From the NCBI RefSeq assembly GCF_042431545.1, contig NZ_JBHLYX010000014.1: 64,000 nt of DNA. The stretch is one strand, 5' to 3'. How positions within the stretch are numbered: position 1 is the stretch's first letter; each line of letters begins with the position of its first letter. This document shows, piece by piece, positions 1-7,294 of the stretch. A program made the translations under genes and the position numbers. The notes under the pieces were generated by a model. The model was not told where the DNA came from. It was given only the letters and a program-made list of their open reading frames with translations, and did not search any database. Source of the stretch: Pseudoalteromonas xiamenensis. Lineage in GTDB: Bacteria; Pseudomonadota; Gammaproteobacteria; Enterobacterales; Alteromonadaceae.

Positions 1-7
1 TATAGCC

Positions 8-469
8 TTAAATTGGCAGTGAGCGTCTACTAAATGTTTGTTTTAGCACTATTGTTGATTCAACCGCTGCAACATGGTGCTGCGTAGCCAGCTTGTGTTT
101 TAGAAAAAACTCATAGTGCTCTAAGTCCTCTGCGACCACTTCCAACAAATAATCGTAGCTCCCAGAGATGACCGAACAGCTCAACACGTGCGCAAGTGAT
201 TCAACATGGGATTCAAATTGACTCGCCGCAACCGCGGAGTTTTCAGACAAGCGAACAAACGCGTAGACCAATACACTCAGGCCGAGGGATTTTGCATTAA
301 GCTTTGCGTGGTAACCTTCAATAATGCCATCTGATTGCAACTTTTTAACGCGCCTAAGGCAGGGGGTGTCGGATAAACTGACGTGTTCTGCCAAGGCACT
401 GTTGGACATGCGCGCATTGTTCTGAAGCGCACGTAATACTTCTTTGTCTTTCTTATCAAGAGGTGCCAT
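8..469 (-). CDS. Lrp/AsnC family transcriptional regulator
   Basis: About 153 residues, the usual size for Lrp/AsnC proteins. An N-terminal helix-turn-helix (about residues 4-50, beginning LDKKDKEVLRALQ and including LAEHVSLSDTPCLRRVKKL) is followed by a RAM-type ligand domain (about 65-150). These proteins bind DNA as oligomers and respond to amino acids. It is divergent from the PrnB-like/kynureninase-like pair, so it is probably their local regulator, sensing tryptophan or a relative (inference). The upstream in-frame GTG at 484 is possible, but the ATG at 469 gives the standard family N-terminus; neither has a clear ribosome-binding site. The 163-base divergent gap is AT-rich and must hold both promoters. 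Confidence 0.85.
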   Translation of the reverse strand: MAPLDKKDKEVLRALQNNARMSNSALAEHVSLSDTPCLRRVKKLQSDGIIEGYHAKLNAKSLGLSVLVYAFVRLSENSAVAASQFESHVESLAHVLSCSVISGSYDYLLEVVAEDLEHYEFFLKHKLATQHHVAAVESTIVLKQTFSRRSLPI

Positions 470-632
470 TTGAGTGATTTTCACTATTTTCTAATTGTTA
501 TATTCATATTGTTGCTAATAAATGGAGTAAATCAACCTGATTTTGCGAATTTTATTTCGAGTAGCTTTGTTAAGCTGGTGACTATGAGACACTGCTATTT
601 TAGTGTCAGGCGTCGTGAAAATAGAGAATAAA

Positions 633-1820
633 ATGAGTACGTTATCAACAGAATTTGATCAGTGGATCCGACATGACTTTGTACAGTTGAATGATCAACT
701 TGAAGCGTTGTATTGGCAGCAAGATGACAAGGCGAACGTCGTCGCGGTAGGTGAAGACATTAAGCAAACGCTTACCACGCAAGGTAATGCGTTTATCATC
801 AAATTGCTTGCCGAAGGCAACACCGATGAAGGTTTCGAAAATGCCTTTGATTTACTTGGGAATGTTGGATTGTTTATGGCGGCCTGCCGTCGCCATGAAA
901 TTACCGAACCGAGTCGCGAGGTCATTTCGCCTTTGCAAGAAGCCTCAGCGCTTGCCATGCACATAGGCGCATCCATAGGGGTTACACCACGTTTCGCAAC
1001 CGCACATTTAACCACTCACAACAAAGCGGTGAATGGGGTATATAAACGCTTCACCAATCTTCACGCGGAGAAGTTGTTTATTGATTACAACACGCGTGGC
1101 ATTTTGGCGTATAAAAGAGCGGCGGAATCGTTGATAAAAATCCATTCCCTCGGCATTTCACACCCAATGACGCCGATTTTGCTGACAGAAGTCAAACGCG
1201 CACTGCTCGATGTTATTGAATCAAATCAAATACTCTATACGGAATTGGATACGGACGCGTTTTTTTACCAAGTTCGTCCATATTACAAGCCTTATCGAGT
1301 TGGCAAAGAGATCTACCGAGGTGCAAATGCAGGCGATTTTGCAGGGATTAACGTGATAGACCTGACGCTGGGTTTATGCCAAGCCAACGATGTGCATTAT
1401 GGCCAAATGCTCGTTGATAAATTTTTATATATGATGCCGGAAGATCAAGCGACACTTCGAGAGTGCATGCGTTTGCCCAATTTGTTCGATGCACTGCTTA
1501 CTGAAGCGGAAAATGGCCATACCGGCAGTTGGTTTGAAGAAACGGCCACCTTGTTTATGCAAGTGTGTAAATTGCACGGAGATACGGCCATCCAACATCA
1601 CAATCAATTAGTCAGTAAGTACATCGCTCATCCTTCACAGCGTTTGGCACAGCAACATATGGACAAAGTCACCGCCAGTGGACCACCGTTGCCGGTATTG
1701 CTTATGCAATTAGAAACATTACGAGACAAACGCGCCGCGGCGAATCGTGAAGACATCTATACTCGTTATCAAGATCTGCAAATACTCCGCCAACGAGTAA
1801 AAGGAGGTGCTTCACAATGA
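633..1820 (+). CDS. PrnB/indoleamine-dioxygenase superfamily haem protein
   Basis: About 395 residues. Resembles the PrnB family (DUF1864), all-helical haem proteins related to tryptophan 2,3-dioxygenase and indoleamine 2,3-dioxygenase; PrnB itself rearranges 7-chlorotryptophan in pyrrolnitrin synthesis. The family-like stretch YRVGKEIYRGANAGDFAG lies near residues 226-245. His322/His323, in the run TAIQHHNQLVSKY, are candidates for the proximal haem ligand by position (inference). The ATG at 633 has AGAGA upstream and is preferred to GTG at 603. The stop overlaps the start of the kynureninase-like gene (ATGA), so the two are translationally coupled. Substrate is not visible in the sequence; tryptophan or a substituted indole is the best guess. 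I recall a Shewanella protein of this family also sitting beside a kynureninase gene. Confidence 0.72.
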   Translation: MSTLSTEFDQWIRHDFVQLNDQLEALYWQQDDKANVVAVGEDIKQTLTTQGNAFIIKLLAEGNTDEGFENAFDLLGNVGLFMAACRRHEITEPSREVISPLQEASALAMHIGASIGVTPRFATAHLTTHNKAVNGVYKRFTNLHAEKLFIDYNTRGILAYKRAAESLIKIHSLGISHPMTPILLTEVKRALLDVIESNQILYTELDTDAFFYQVRPYYKPYRVGKEIYRGANAGDFAGINVIDLTLGLCQANDVHYGQMLVDKFLYMMPEDQATLRECMRLPNLFDALLTEAENGHTGSWFEETATLFMQVCKLHGDTAIQHHNQLVSKYIAHPSQRLAQQHMDKVTASGPPLPVLLMQLETLRDKRAAANREDIYTRYQDLQILRQRVKGGASQ

Positions 1821-2932
1821 TAAACAAAGGTGATGCGTTTCATTTGCCAAAAAACGGGACCTATTTGCTTAGTCATTCTGTTGGGCGACCTTTAAAGTCC
1901 TTACAAGCGCATTTACGAGCGCACTATTTTGAGCCGTGGGAACAGGGCTTAGTGGAGCCTTGGGGGCATTGGTTACAGGGGATTGAACAATTTACTACTG
2001 CACTAGGGAGGCTATTCAATGCGCCAGCTACGCAGTTTTGTCCTCAAACCAATGTATCCAGTGGTTTAACGAAGCTATTACAAAGTTTGCCTTCATCCAC
2101 GACACCCATTCGATTGTTGATGAGTGAAAATGACTTTCCAAGTATGGGGTTTGTTGCACAGTGTGCGCGTAACGACATAGAGCTTCACTTTATTGGCGCG
2201 GACTCAGACATGAGTGATCCTGATGTTTGGCAAATGCACTTAACCCCAGATATCGACTTTGTTTTTGTCAGTCACGTTTATTCAAATACTGGCCAGCAAG
2301 CGCCCATTTCCTTCATCGCCTCAAAAGCAAAAGAGCGCGGTATAAAAGTCATTCTAGACGTCGCCCAATCAGCCGGGATTTTGCCCGTCGATCTCAATGC
2401 GCTACAAATTGATGTGATGTTGGGGTCGTCAGTCAAATGGTTGTGCGGTGGGCCTGGTGCGGCTTATTTATGGGTCAGTGAGGCGTTATTGAGTGAGTTA
2501 AAACCAAAAGATGTCGGGTGGTTTTCGCACGCTAATCCATTTGAATTCGACATTCATCATTTTGAATTCCACCAAACCGCATTACGCTTCTGGGGGGGGA
2601 CGCCGTCAGTAGAGCCCTTTATCGGTGCCGCGCACAGCATTCACTATTTTACCGAACTGGGCATTACACAAGTGCGAGAGCATAACTGGGCTTTACTCTC
2701 TCAGCTACACACCGCGCTTGAAGGGTATATGGTGTCAGAATGTAAAATTGAACGTGCTTCAGGTACGGCGATTGTGTCATTTGGCGCTCATAATGAACGA
2801 ATTCTAGCGGCCCTGAAAGAACAGCAAATTGCGGTGGATTGTCGCCTGCATGGATTACGTATTTCACCCCATTTGTACAACACACAAGATGACCTTAATC
2901 GACTTGTTGAGGTTGTTCAAGCTCATCTTTGA
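1817..2932 (+). CDS. Kynureninase-like class V aminotransferase-fold enzyme
   Basis: 371 residues of fold-type I PLP enzyme, somewhat shorter than typical kynureninase (about 410). The PLP lysine is K207 in SSVKWLCGGPGAAYLWV, matching the kynureninase pattern around its Schiff-base lysine (YKYLNGGPG), and the PLP-aspartate region LDVAQSAGILPVDL is just upstream. A strong Shine-Dalgarno (AAAGGAGGTG) sits 7 bases before ATG 1817, inside the end of the PrnB-like gene. Kynureninase cleaves L-kynurenine to anthranilate and alanine; with an oxygenase coupled to it this gives a minimal oxidative tryptophan route, but no kynurenine formamidase is present here. Other class V enzymes (isopenicillin epimerase-like, cysteine desulfurase-like) remain possible. 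Confidence 0.7.
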   Translation: MINKGDAFHLPKNGTYLLSHSVGRPLKSLQAHLRAHYFEPWEQGLVEPWGHWLQGIEQFTTALGRLFNAPATQFCPQTNVSSGLTKLLQSLPSSTTPIRLLMSENDFPSMGFVAQCARNDIELHFIGADSDMSDPDVWQMHLTPDIDFVFVSHVYSNTGQQAPISFIASKAKERGIKVILDVAQSAGILPVDLNALQIDVMLGSSVKWLCGGPGAAYLWVSEALLSELKPKDVGWFSHANPFEFDIHHFEFHQTALRFWGGTPSVEPFIGAAHSIHYFTELGITQVREHNWALLSQLHTALEGYMVSECKIERASGTAIVSFGAHNERILAALKEQQIAVDCRLHGLRISPHLYNTQDDLNRLVEVVQAHL

Positions 2933-2940
2933 GCTTGAAC
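2915..2940 (+). terminator. Perfect 11-bp hairpin across the stop codon
   Basis: GTTCAAGCTCA (2915-2925), loop TCTT, TGAGCTTGAAC (2930-2940). It straddles the TGA stop of the kynureninase-like gene. There is no T-run after it, so it may be a weak terminator or an mRNA 3'-end stabiliser between convergent genes. Confidence 0.5.
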
Positions 2941-2969
2941 TTGAGTCTAGGCGACAATGGTTTCACAGA

Positions 2970-4076
2970 TTAAACGAGTTTCAATGCCTCAAGTTGTTTG
3001 ATTAATCTATGTAAATCGACTTGAGTATTGAACAGCGCGCCTTCTGATTGGCTTAAATTAATAACGCCTTCTTCAACCAGTTTAGTGAAGAAGTCTTCTT
3101 GTATTTCCGTGAGTTCGAGTAAGTGATAGCTGGATGAAATCTTCGTCAGCATGTTTGAAAGAACGGAATTTACAATCGTGTTGTGTTCGTTTATCGCACT
3201 GCTAATGTCTGCAACTGTTTGCTTTAAATCAGCGATGGCTTGTGTCATGCCACTGCGTAGAGATAAGTCTTCCAACTTGGCTTCTAAACCTTCGACGATG
3301 GCTGCCGTGTAATCTCTGACCTCACCTTTAACCGCATCATCAGCGGGCATGTTTTTAACTAAAAACGATACATGCTTGCCATTGACCATTAAACGCTGCC
3401 CAAACTCAAACAGTCGACCTTTATTGGCAATCGTTTCGTAAACGTTAGCTTCAATGGGGCTAAGCTGTGCCCCGTTGAAATCCAGCATCATCGGAGTTGG
3501 CTTACGAACGGAAATACTGGCCCGCAATCTAAAAAAGCGCATTGCATCAAAAAAGGTCTGGATAACCCCCTCAACGTCTGTACACGCATTGAGGTTTTTG
3601 AAAAAGCTCATGACATAGCTGTACTGCGATGCCTGTTTCATGGTGACTTCTACTAGCTGATAGGCCTCTTGGTGGCTCTGTTGCAAGGCATGGCGTTCTT
3701 TGAGTAGTTTCAAATCGCGCTCAATACGCGAGATGAGCTCTTTTATTTCAAACGGTTTACCGATGAAATCATCTGCGCCCATTGCAAAGGCCTTCAATTT
3801 CGTGTCGATTGAACTGTCACCAGACACGACGAATAACGCATAAGGGTTACCGTTTGCGGCGCTCGCTAGCTTTTCACACAATGCAAGACCTGGCATGTCG
3901 GGCAACCCAAGATCTAACATAACGAGCGACGGTTGCACGGCTGCGAATTGGTCTAAAGCACTTTGACCGTCATGGGCAAAATAGCATTGATATTGGTCTA
4001 TTAGCGTCTCTGTAATTAACGCACAATAGTCCAAGTCATCATCAATAATCAGAATTTTCGTTTTAGGGTTATTCAT
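2970..4076 (-). CDS. Response regulator with GAF-like/helical output region
   Basis: About 368 residues. Receiver domain at about 5-125: acidic cluster IIDDD at 10-14, phosphoacceptor D55 in LVMLDLGLPD, and the conserved lysine in DDFIGKPFEI. After a helical linker the middle (about 150-270) is GAF-like in look, and the end is predicted helical; I recognise no DNA-binding or catalytic output. It is the last gene of a kinase-receiver-receiver unit. A TTG at 4091 is directly after the previous stop, but ATG at 4076 is taken as the start. The role is probably relay or protein-protein signalling rather than direct transcription (inference). Confidence 0.8.
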   Translation of the reverse strand: MNNPKTKILIIDDDLDYCALITETLIDQYQCYFAHDGQSALDQFAAVQPSLVMLDLGLPDMPGLALCEKLASAANGNPYALFVVSGDSSIDTKLKAFAMGADDFIGKPFEIKELISRIERDLKLLKERHALQQSHQEAYQLVEVTMKQASQYSYVMSFFKNLNACTDVEGVIQTFFDAMRFFRLRASISVRKPTPMMLDFNGAQLSPIEANVYETIANKGRLFEFGQRLMVNGKHVSFLVKNMPADDAVKGEVRDYTAAIVEGLEAKLEDLSLRSGMTQAIADLKQTVADISSAINEHNTIVNSVLSNMLTKISSSYHLLELTEIQEDFFTKLVEEGVINLSQSEGALFNTQVDLHRLIKQLEALKLV

Positions 4077-4091
4077 TTTTGTCACTTTCAA

Positions 4092-4445
4092 TTATTCAGC
4101 GAGCTGTTGCGCTGATACGGCTTCGGTAATTAGTTTAATAATCACCTTTAAATCAAAAGGTTTACTAATCACTTGTTGGAACTCATCGCATTTAGGAAGT
4201 TCAAGTTCGCCCGTTACTAAAATTTTCGGTATGTTTGGTGGCAGTTGGCGTGCAACGTCCACACCGGTCATGTGGCGAAGTCGGTAGTCGATTAGCACCA
4301 AATCAGGCGTGTTTTCACAGCAGAACTCGATGGCGTCCTGCTCCTTGTCAAAACAGTGTAACGCCACATCTTGGTCGTGCATGAACTCCTGCATTAACTC
4401 ACCTAATTCGACTTCGTCGTCGATATACACCAGTCGTAATGTCAT
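4092..4445 (-). CDS. Single-domain response regulator (CheY-like)
   Basis: 117 residues, one receiver domain only. D9/D10 form the acidic pocket, D53 in LVLIDYRL is the phosphoacceptor, T in ILVTGE and K in VISKPFD complete the active site. ATG 4445 overlaps the TGA of the upstream kinase by one base (TGATG), so it is translationally coupled to it. It probably receives phosphate from that kinase and passes it on or acts by protein contact. Confidence 0.85.
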   Translation of the reverse strand: MTLRLVYIDDEVELGELMQEFMHDQDVALHCFDKEQDAIEFCCENTPDLVLIDYRLRHMTGVDVARQLPPNIPKILVTGELELPKCDEFQQVISKPFDLKVIIKLITEAVSAQQLAE

Positions 4446-6283
4446 CACTCTTCACTATCAGACAACGCCCTAAATCGCAGCGCAAAACACGTATGTTTAC
4501 TATGTTCGTTGAGGTATAGCTGAGCATTGTGTCGTTCGCAAATTTCACGGCAAATTGATAAACCAAGACCAGTCCCTTCACCTTTAGGCTTTGTGGTAAA
4601 AAAGGGTTGAAAGAGTTTATCACGCGCACTGCTTTCAATACCGTGGCCAGAATCCACCACTTCCACCGCGACGTGTTGGTGCTCATCGCTAACCCTTATT
4701 TGGATCCAACGAGTCTCCTGTGCCTTGACCGCATCTACAGCGTTATTGATTAGATTGATAAACACCTGTTCAATCTCAATTTCATTGCAGCGAATTAAGT
4801 GCTGAGAGGAACCAGAGACCTCTAAGTTGACTAGATGCCGCCTAATATTAGGTTTAGTCAGAGAGAGCGCCTCTTGCAAGAGTTTCTCCACATAGGTTTG
4901 GCTATTCATGTCATCAAAACTGGTGCGGGCAAAACGCTTTAAGCTTTGCGTTATGTGCTCTATGCGTTGTGTGGATTTCAAAATGGTTGCGGCTTTTTGC
5001 AAAACTGCATCAGGTTGTTGATTTACCCTATCTAACTCAAGGAGTTGAGCGCTACCTGAAATGATCCCAAGTGGGTTGTTGATTTCGTGGGCGATGCTCG
5101 CAGCAAGCTCGCCTAACGACGCTAATTTAGAATTTTGAATAGAGCGCTGCTTTTCAATCGCGAGGTTTTGTTCGGCGAGTTTCTTATCATGAATATCTTG
5201 TATAGTGCCTGAAATCGAGTAAATCGAACCGTCAATGTAATTCGCTTTGCCATTGGTGAACACCCAGCGTTCATTGCCTTTGGCGGTCCGAGCCAGCAAT
5301 TCCAATTCGTAGGGAATGCCATGGTGCATCGCTTGATAAACGGCGTTTTCGATAATGGGTTGGTGTTGCGCGACATAAAGCTGAATGCCTTCGGGCAGCG
5401 TTGGAGAGTAACCATCGCGTTGTTCTACTTCGAGAATTTTGAAGGTCTCTTCAGTCCAAAAGAGTTCTCCCGTTGCCACTTTTAACTCCCAACCACCAAC
5501 TTTGGCAATTGCACTGGTTTCGTTCAGTATCTTCAGTGTTTTGGTCAGTTCAACTTGGTTTACGATGCTATCGGTGATGTCTTGGCGGATGGACACATAG
5601 TGGGTGATCTCTTTGTTGTGATTTTTCATTGGCACAATAATGCTGCGCACGTAATACAAGTTTCCGTCTTTCTTTCGATTGGTAATCGTACCTTCCCAAA
5701 TTTCACCTTTCGAAATGGTTTGCCACATTAATTTGAAAAAATGTTTTGAATGCATACCTGAGTTAATAATGCGATGCGATTGACCCACCAATTCGTCATA
5801 AGCATAGCCGCTAATGTGACAGAATTTCTCGTTGACATCTGTAATGATGCCCATGCGGTCAGTTTGTGAAATGATTGTTTGTTCTAGCAACGCGTTTTGC
5901 AGCTGGTAGTGTTGGTTTTTGGCGTTAAATTCGTCGGTAAGATCGCGCGCGGTTGCGTAAATACGTTGGCTCGATGGGTCATAAACAATGCGCCATGCCA
6001 GCAACAAATATTGCCCTGCATTGGTGCGAAAACGATTGTTGATCCGAACAATGCTTTTGCTGTTGAGCAATGAGCGAAGTGTCTGCTGTGTGGCACTCAC
6101 GTCGTCGGGATGGATCAGGGTAAGCAAGGACGTTTGATAGAAAAAGGCTTTCTCGAACCCAAGCATTTTCACAAAGGCTTTGTTTACACTGATGGTTTTT
6201 CCATCAATGCTGGCAATGCAAAATAAATCTGAAGAGAGATCATAAAACTTCGCGAGTTCTTCAAAGCTCAATCCGTGTGTCAT
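4445..6283 (-). CDS. PAS-domain sensor histidine kinase
   Basis: 612 residues, no membrane segment seen, so cytoplasmic. PAS domains at about 10-125, 130-245 (with a PAC motif, NGD/DGNLYYVRS) and 250-365, then a dimerisation/phosphoacceptor domain with H399 in SIAHEINNPLG and an HATPase domain with an N-box (INLINNAVDA) and G-boxes (DSGHGI, GEGTGLGLSI) near the end. The HEINNPLG form of the H-box is typical of the HPK4-like group (DctB, NtrB-like). It heads a three-gene phosphorelay with two separate receivers. AAGAAGG precedes the ATG. The ligand or redox state sensed by the PAS domains is unknown. Confidence 0.9.
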   Translation of the reverse strand: MTHGLSFEELAKFYDLSSDLFCIASIDGKTISVNKAFVKMLGFEKAFFYQTSLLTLIHPDDVSATQQTLRSLLNSKSIVRINNRFRTNAGQYLLLAWRIVYDPSSQRIYATARDLTDEFNAKNQHYQLQNALLEQTIISQTDRMGIITDVNEKFCHISGYAYDELVGQSHRIINSGMHSKHFFKLMWQTISKGEIWEGTITNRKKDGNLYYVRSIIVPMKNHNKEITHYVSIRQDITDSIVNQVELTKTLKILNETSAIAKVGGWELKVATGELFWTEETFKILEVEQRDGYSPTLPEGIQLYVAQHQPIIENAVYQAMHHGIPYELELLARTAKGNERWVFTNGKANYIDGSIYSISGTIQDIHDKKLAEQNLAIEKQRSIQNSKLASLGELAASIAHEINNPLGIISGSAQLLELDRVNQQPDAVLQKAATILKSTQRIEHITQSLKRFARTSFDDMNSQTYVEKLLQEALSLTKPNIRRHLVNLEVSGSSQHLIRCNEIEIEQVFINLINNAVDAVKAQETRWIQIRVSDEHQHVAVEVVDSGHGIESSARDKLFQPFFTTKPKGEGTGLGLSICREICERHNAQLYLNEHSKHTCFALRFRALSDSEE

Positions 6284-6471
6284 AGCATACCTTCTTGATG
6301 GCTGCGTTACATGGTGCAGCTAGGCAAATCGATATAAGGCTAATTAAAGTATTACAAGAGCTTAGTAGAATAGTAAAGCAATGTTCCTTTTACTGAGCAA
6401 GGATGAGACTAGTCGCGTGGAAATACGGTCAGCGTGTACCTGAAGTTGTTAAATAGGCAAATTTCAGACAT

Positions 6472-6501
6472 AAAAAAACCGCTTAATTAAGCGGTTTTTT
6501 T
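6472..6501 (-). terminator. Rho-independent terminator of the tRNA-Ser pair
   Basis: A-rich/AACCGCTTAATTAAGCGGTT/T-rich hairpin immediately after the tRNA-Ser(GCU) gene; symmetrical, so it can act in both directions and also isolates the kinase operon region. Confidence 0.85.
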
Positions 6502-6509
6502 ACAAGAAA

Positions 6510-6602
6510 TGGCGGTGAAAGAGGGATTCGAACCCTCGATAGGGCTACAAACCCTATACTCCCTTAGCAGGGGAGCGCCTTCAGCCTCTCGGCCATCTCA
6601 CC
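6510..6602 (-). tRNA. tRNA-Ser(GCU)
   Basis: 93 bases with encoded CCA. Acceptor GGTGAGA pairs with TTTCACC, discriminator G, long variable arm as in all tRNA-Ser, anticodon GCT in CCTGCTAAG, T-loop GGTTCGAATCC. Reads AGC/AGU. Second gene of a two-tRNA unit. Confidence 0.97.
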
Positions 6603-6620
6603 GCAACAAAACTTTAAAAG

Positions 6621-6711
6621 TGGCGGAGAGATAGGGATTTGAACCCTAGATACGCTATTAACGTATGCCGGTTTTCAAGACCGGTGCTTTCAACCACTCA
6701 GCCATCTCTCC
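6621..6711 (-). tRNA. tRNA-Ser(UGA)
   Basis: 91 bases with encoded CCA. Acceptor GGAGAGA pairs with TCTCTCC, discriminator G, anticodon TGA in GTCTTGAAAAC, long variable arm, T-arm GGTTCAAATCC. Reads UCA/UCG/UCU-type codons. First gene of the pair; 18 bases separate it from tRNA-Ser(GCU). Confidence 0.97.
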
Positions 6712-6721
6712 ATGGAGCAGA

Positions 6722-6750
6722 ATAATACTGAGCGAAATTCGCTATGTAAA
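6722..6750 (-). promoter_or_regulatory. Sigma70 promoter for the tRNA-Ser pair
   Basis: On the minus strand TTTACA, 17-base spacer, TATTAT, ending 10 bases before the mature 5' end of tRNA-Ser(UGA). Leader therefore only a few bases. An 8-bp hairpin (AAACAGTT/AACTGTTT) overlaps the -35 side. Confidence 0.7.
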
Positions 6751-6862
6751 CAGTTTATTGAACTGTTTGCCTAAAAATTAGACGAATATTGAAAGGTTTA
6801 AGAAAATTTTTAGATTTTGGGGTGTATTTAGAAGAAATTGAGGCAGGTAGAAAAGATTGCAA

Positions 6863-6890
6863 GGATGTCGTCTGGTTGGGAACGACATCC
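6863..6890 (-). terminator. Hairpin downstream of the 47-codon gene
   Basis: GGATGTCGT/ACGACATCC, 9-bp perfect stem, 10-base loop, starting 10 bases past the TAA of the small gene. On the minus strand it is followed by TTGCAATCTTTT, a modest T-tract. The octamer TTGCAATC flanks the hairpin on both sides as a direct repeat. Confidence 0.55.
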
Positions 6891-6900
6891 GATTGCAAGA

Positions 6901-7044
6901 TTACTTAGTGTGTACAGCGTTTGCCAAAGCGAGCATTTTGCCAACTTGGTTGAACAGTGTTGACCAAGTAAAAGATGGTTTTACTGTTGTTGCTGTGTAA
7001 AGGTGTGTGCTTGGGTTGCAACATGCACCTGCGCCATTAAGCAT
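6901..7044 (-). CDS. Unrecognised 47-residue cationic Cys-Cys peptide
   Basis: Starts MLNGAGACCNPST and ends NAVHTK. The start is well marked: CAGGAGAAGACA directly before ATG 7044, i.e. a full Shine-Dalgarno at good spacing. No Asp or Glu at all, three Lys and two His, seven Thr, and adjacent Cys8-Cys9 early in the peptide; residues 28-45 could form an amphipathic helix. No signal peptide. A hairpin follows the stop and an inverted repeat lies upstream, so it looks like a monocistronic gene. I do not recognise the family. Possible roles are a toxin-like, metal-binding or modified peptide; no maturation enzyme or immunity gene lies next to it. Its neighbours are tRNA genes and a lipid-kinase-like gene. 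Confidence 0.6.
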   Translation of the reverse strand: MLNGAGACCNPSTHLYTATTVKPSFTWSTLFNQVGKMLALANAVHTK

Positions 7045-7128
7045 TGTCTTCTCCTGCAAAGTGTGGTTGAGTACGGTGCTTATTTTGCATGCAGATTGTC
7101 GAAAAATAAAACGATAAATATTGGCCCT

Positions 7129-7153
7129 ATCGGATTAGTTAAATTTATCCGAT
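7129..7153. promoter_or_regulatory. Inverted repeat upstream of the 47-codon gene
   Basis: ATCGGAT (7129-7135) and ATCCGAT (7147-7153), 11 bases apart, in the AT-rich 250-base gap between the small gene and the divergent lipid-kinase-like gene. Looks like a dimeric repressor site or an RNA hairpin; no known consensus recognised. The rest of the gap (7045-7294) holds no other coding signal. Confidence 0.35.
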
Positions 7154-7294
7154 TAATCTTTGATTCAGAATGAAATATCAAAAAATATGCAAGATTGATT
7201 CAGCGTTTCGCCTTTATTTATAGAGGTTTTTGTTGTTTTTTATTTCGGTATGCAGGTTTTTTGATTAATTATTCATATTAGTTGTATTTGTATA

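Noticed and set aside
6383..6445. 20-codon plus-strand frame upstream of the tRNA-Ser terminator
   Set aside because: No ribosome-binding site and no conserved feature.
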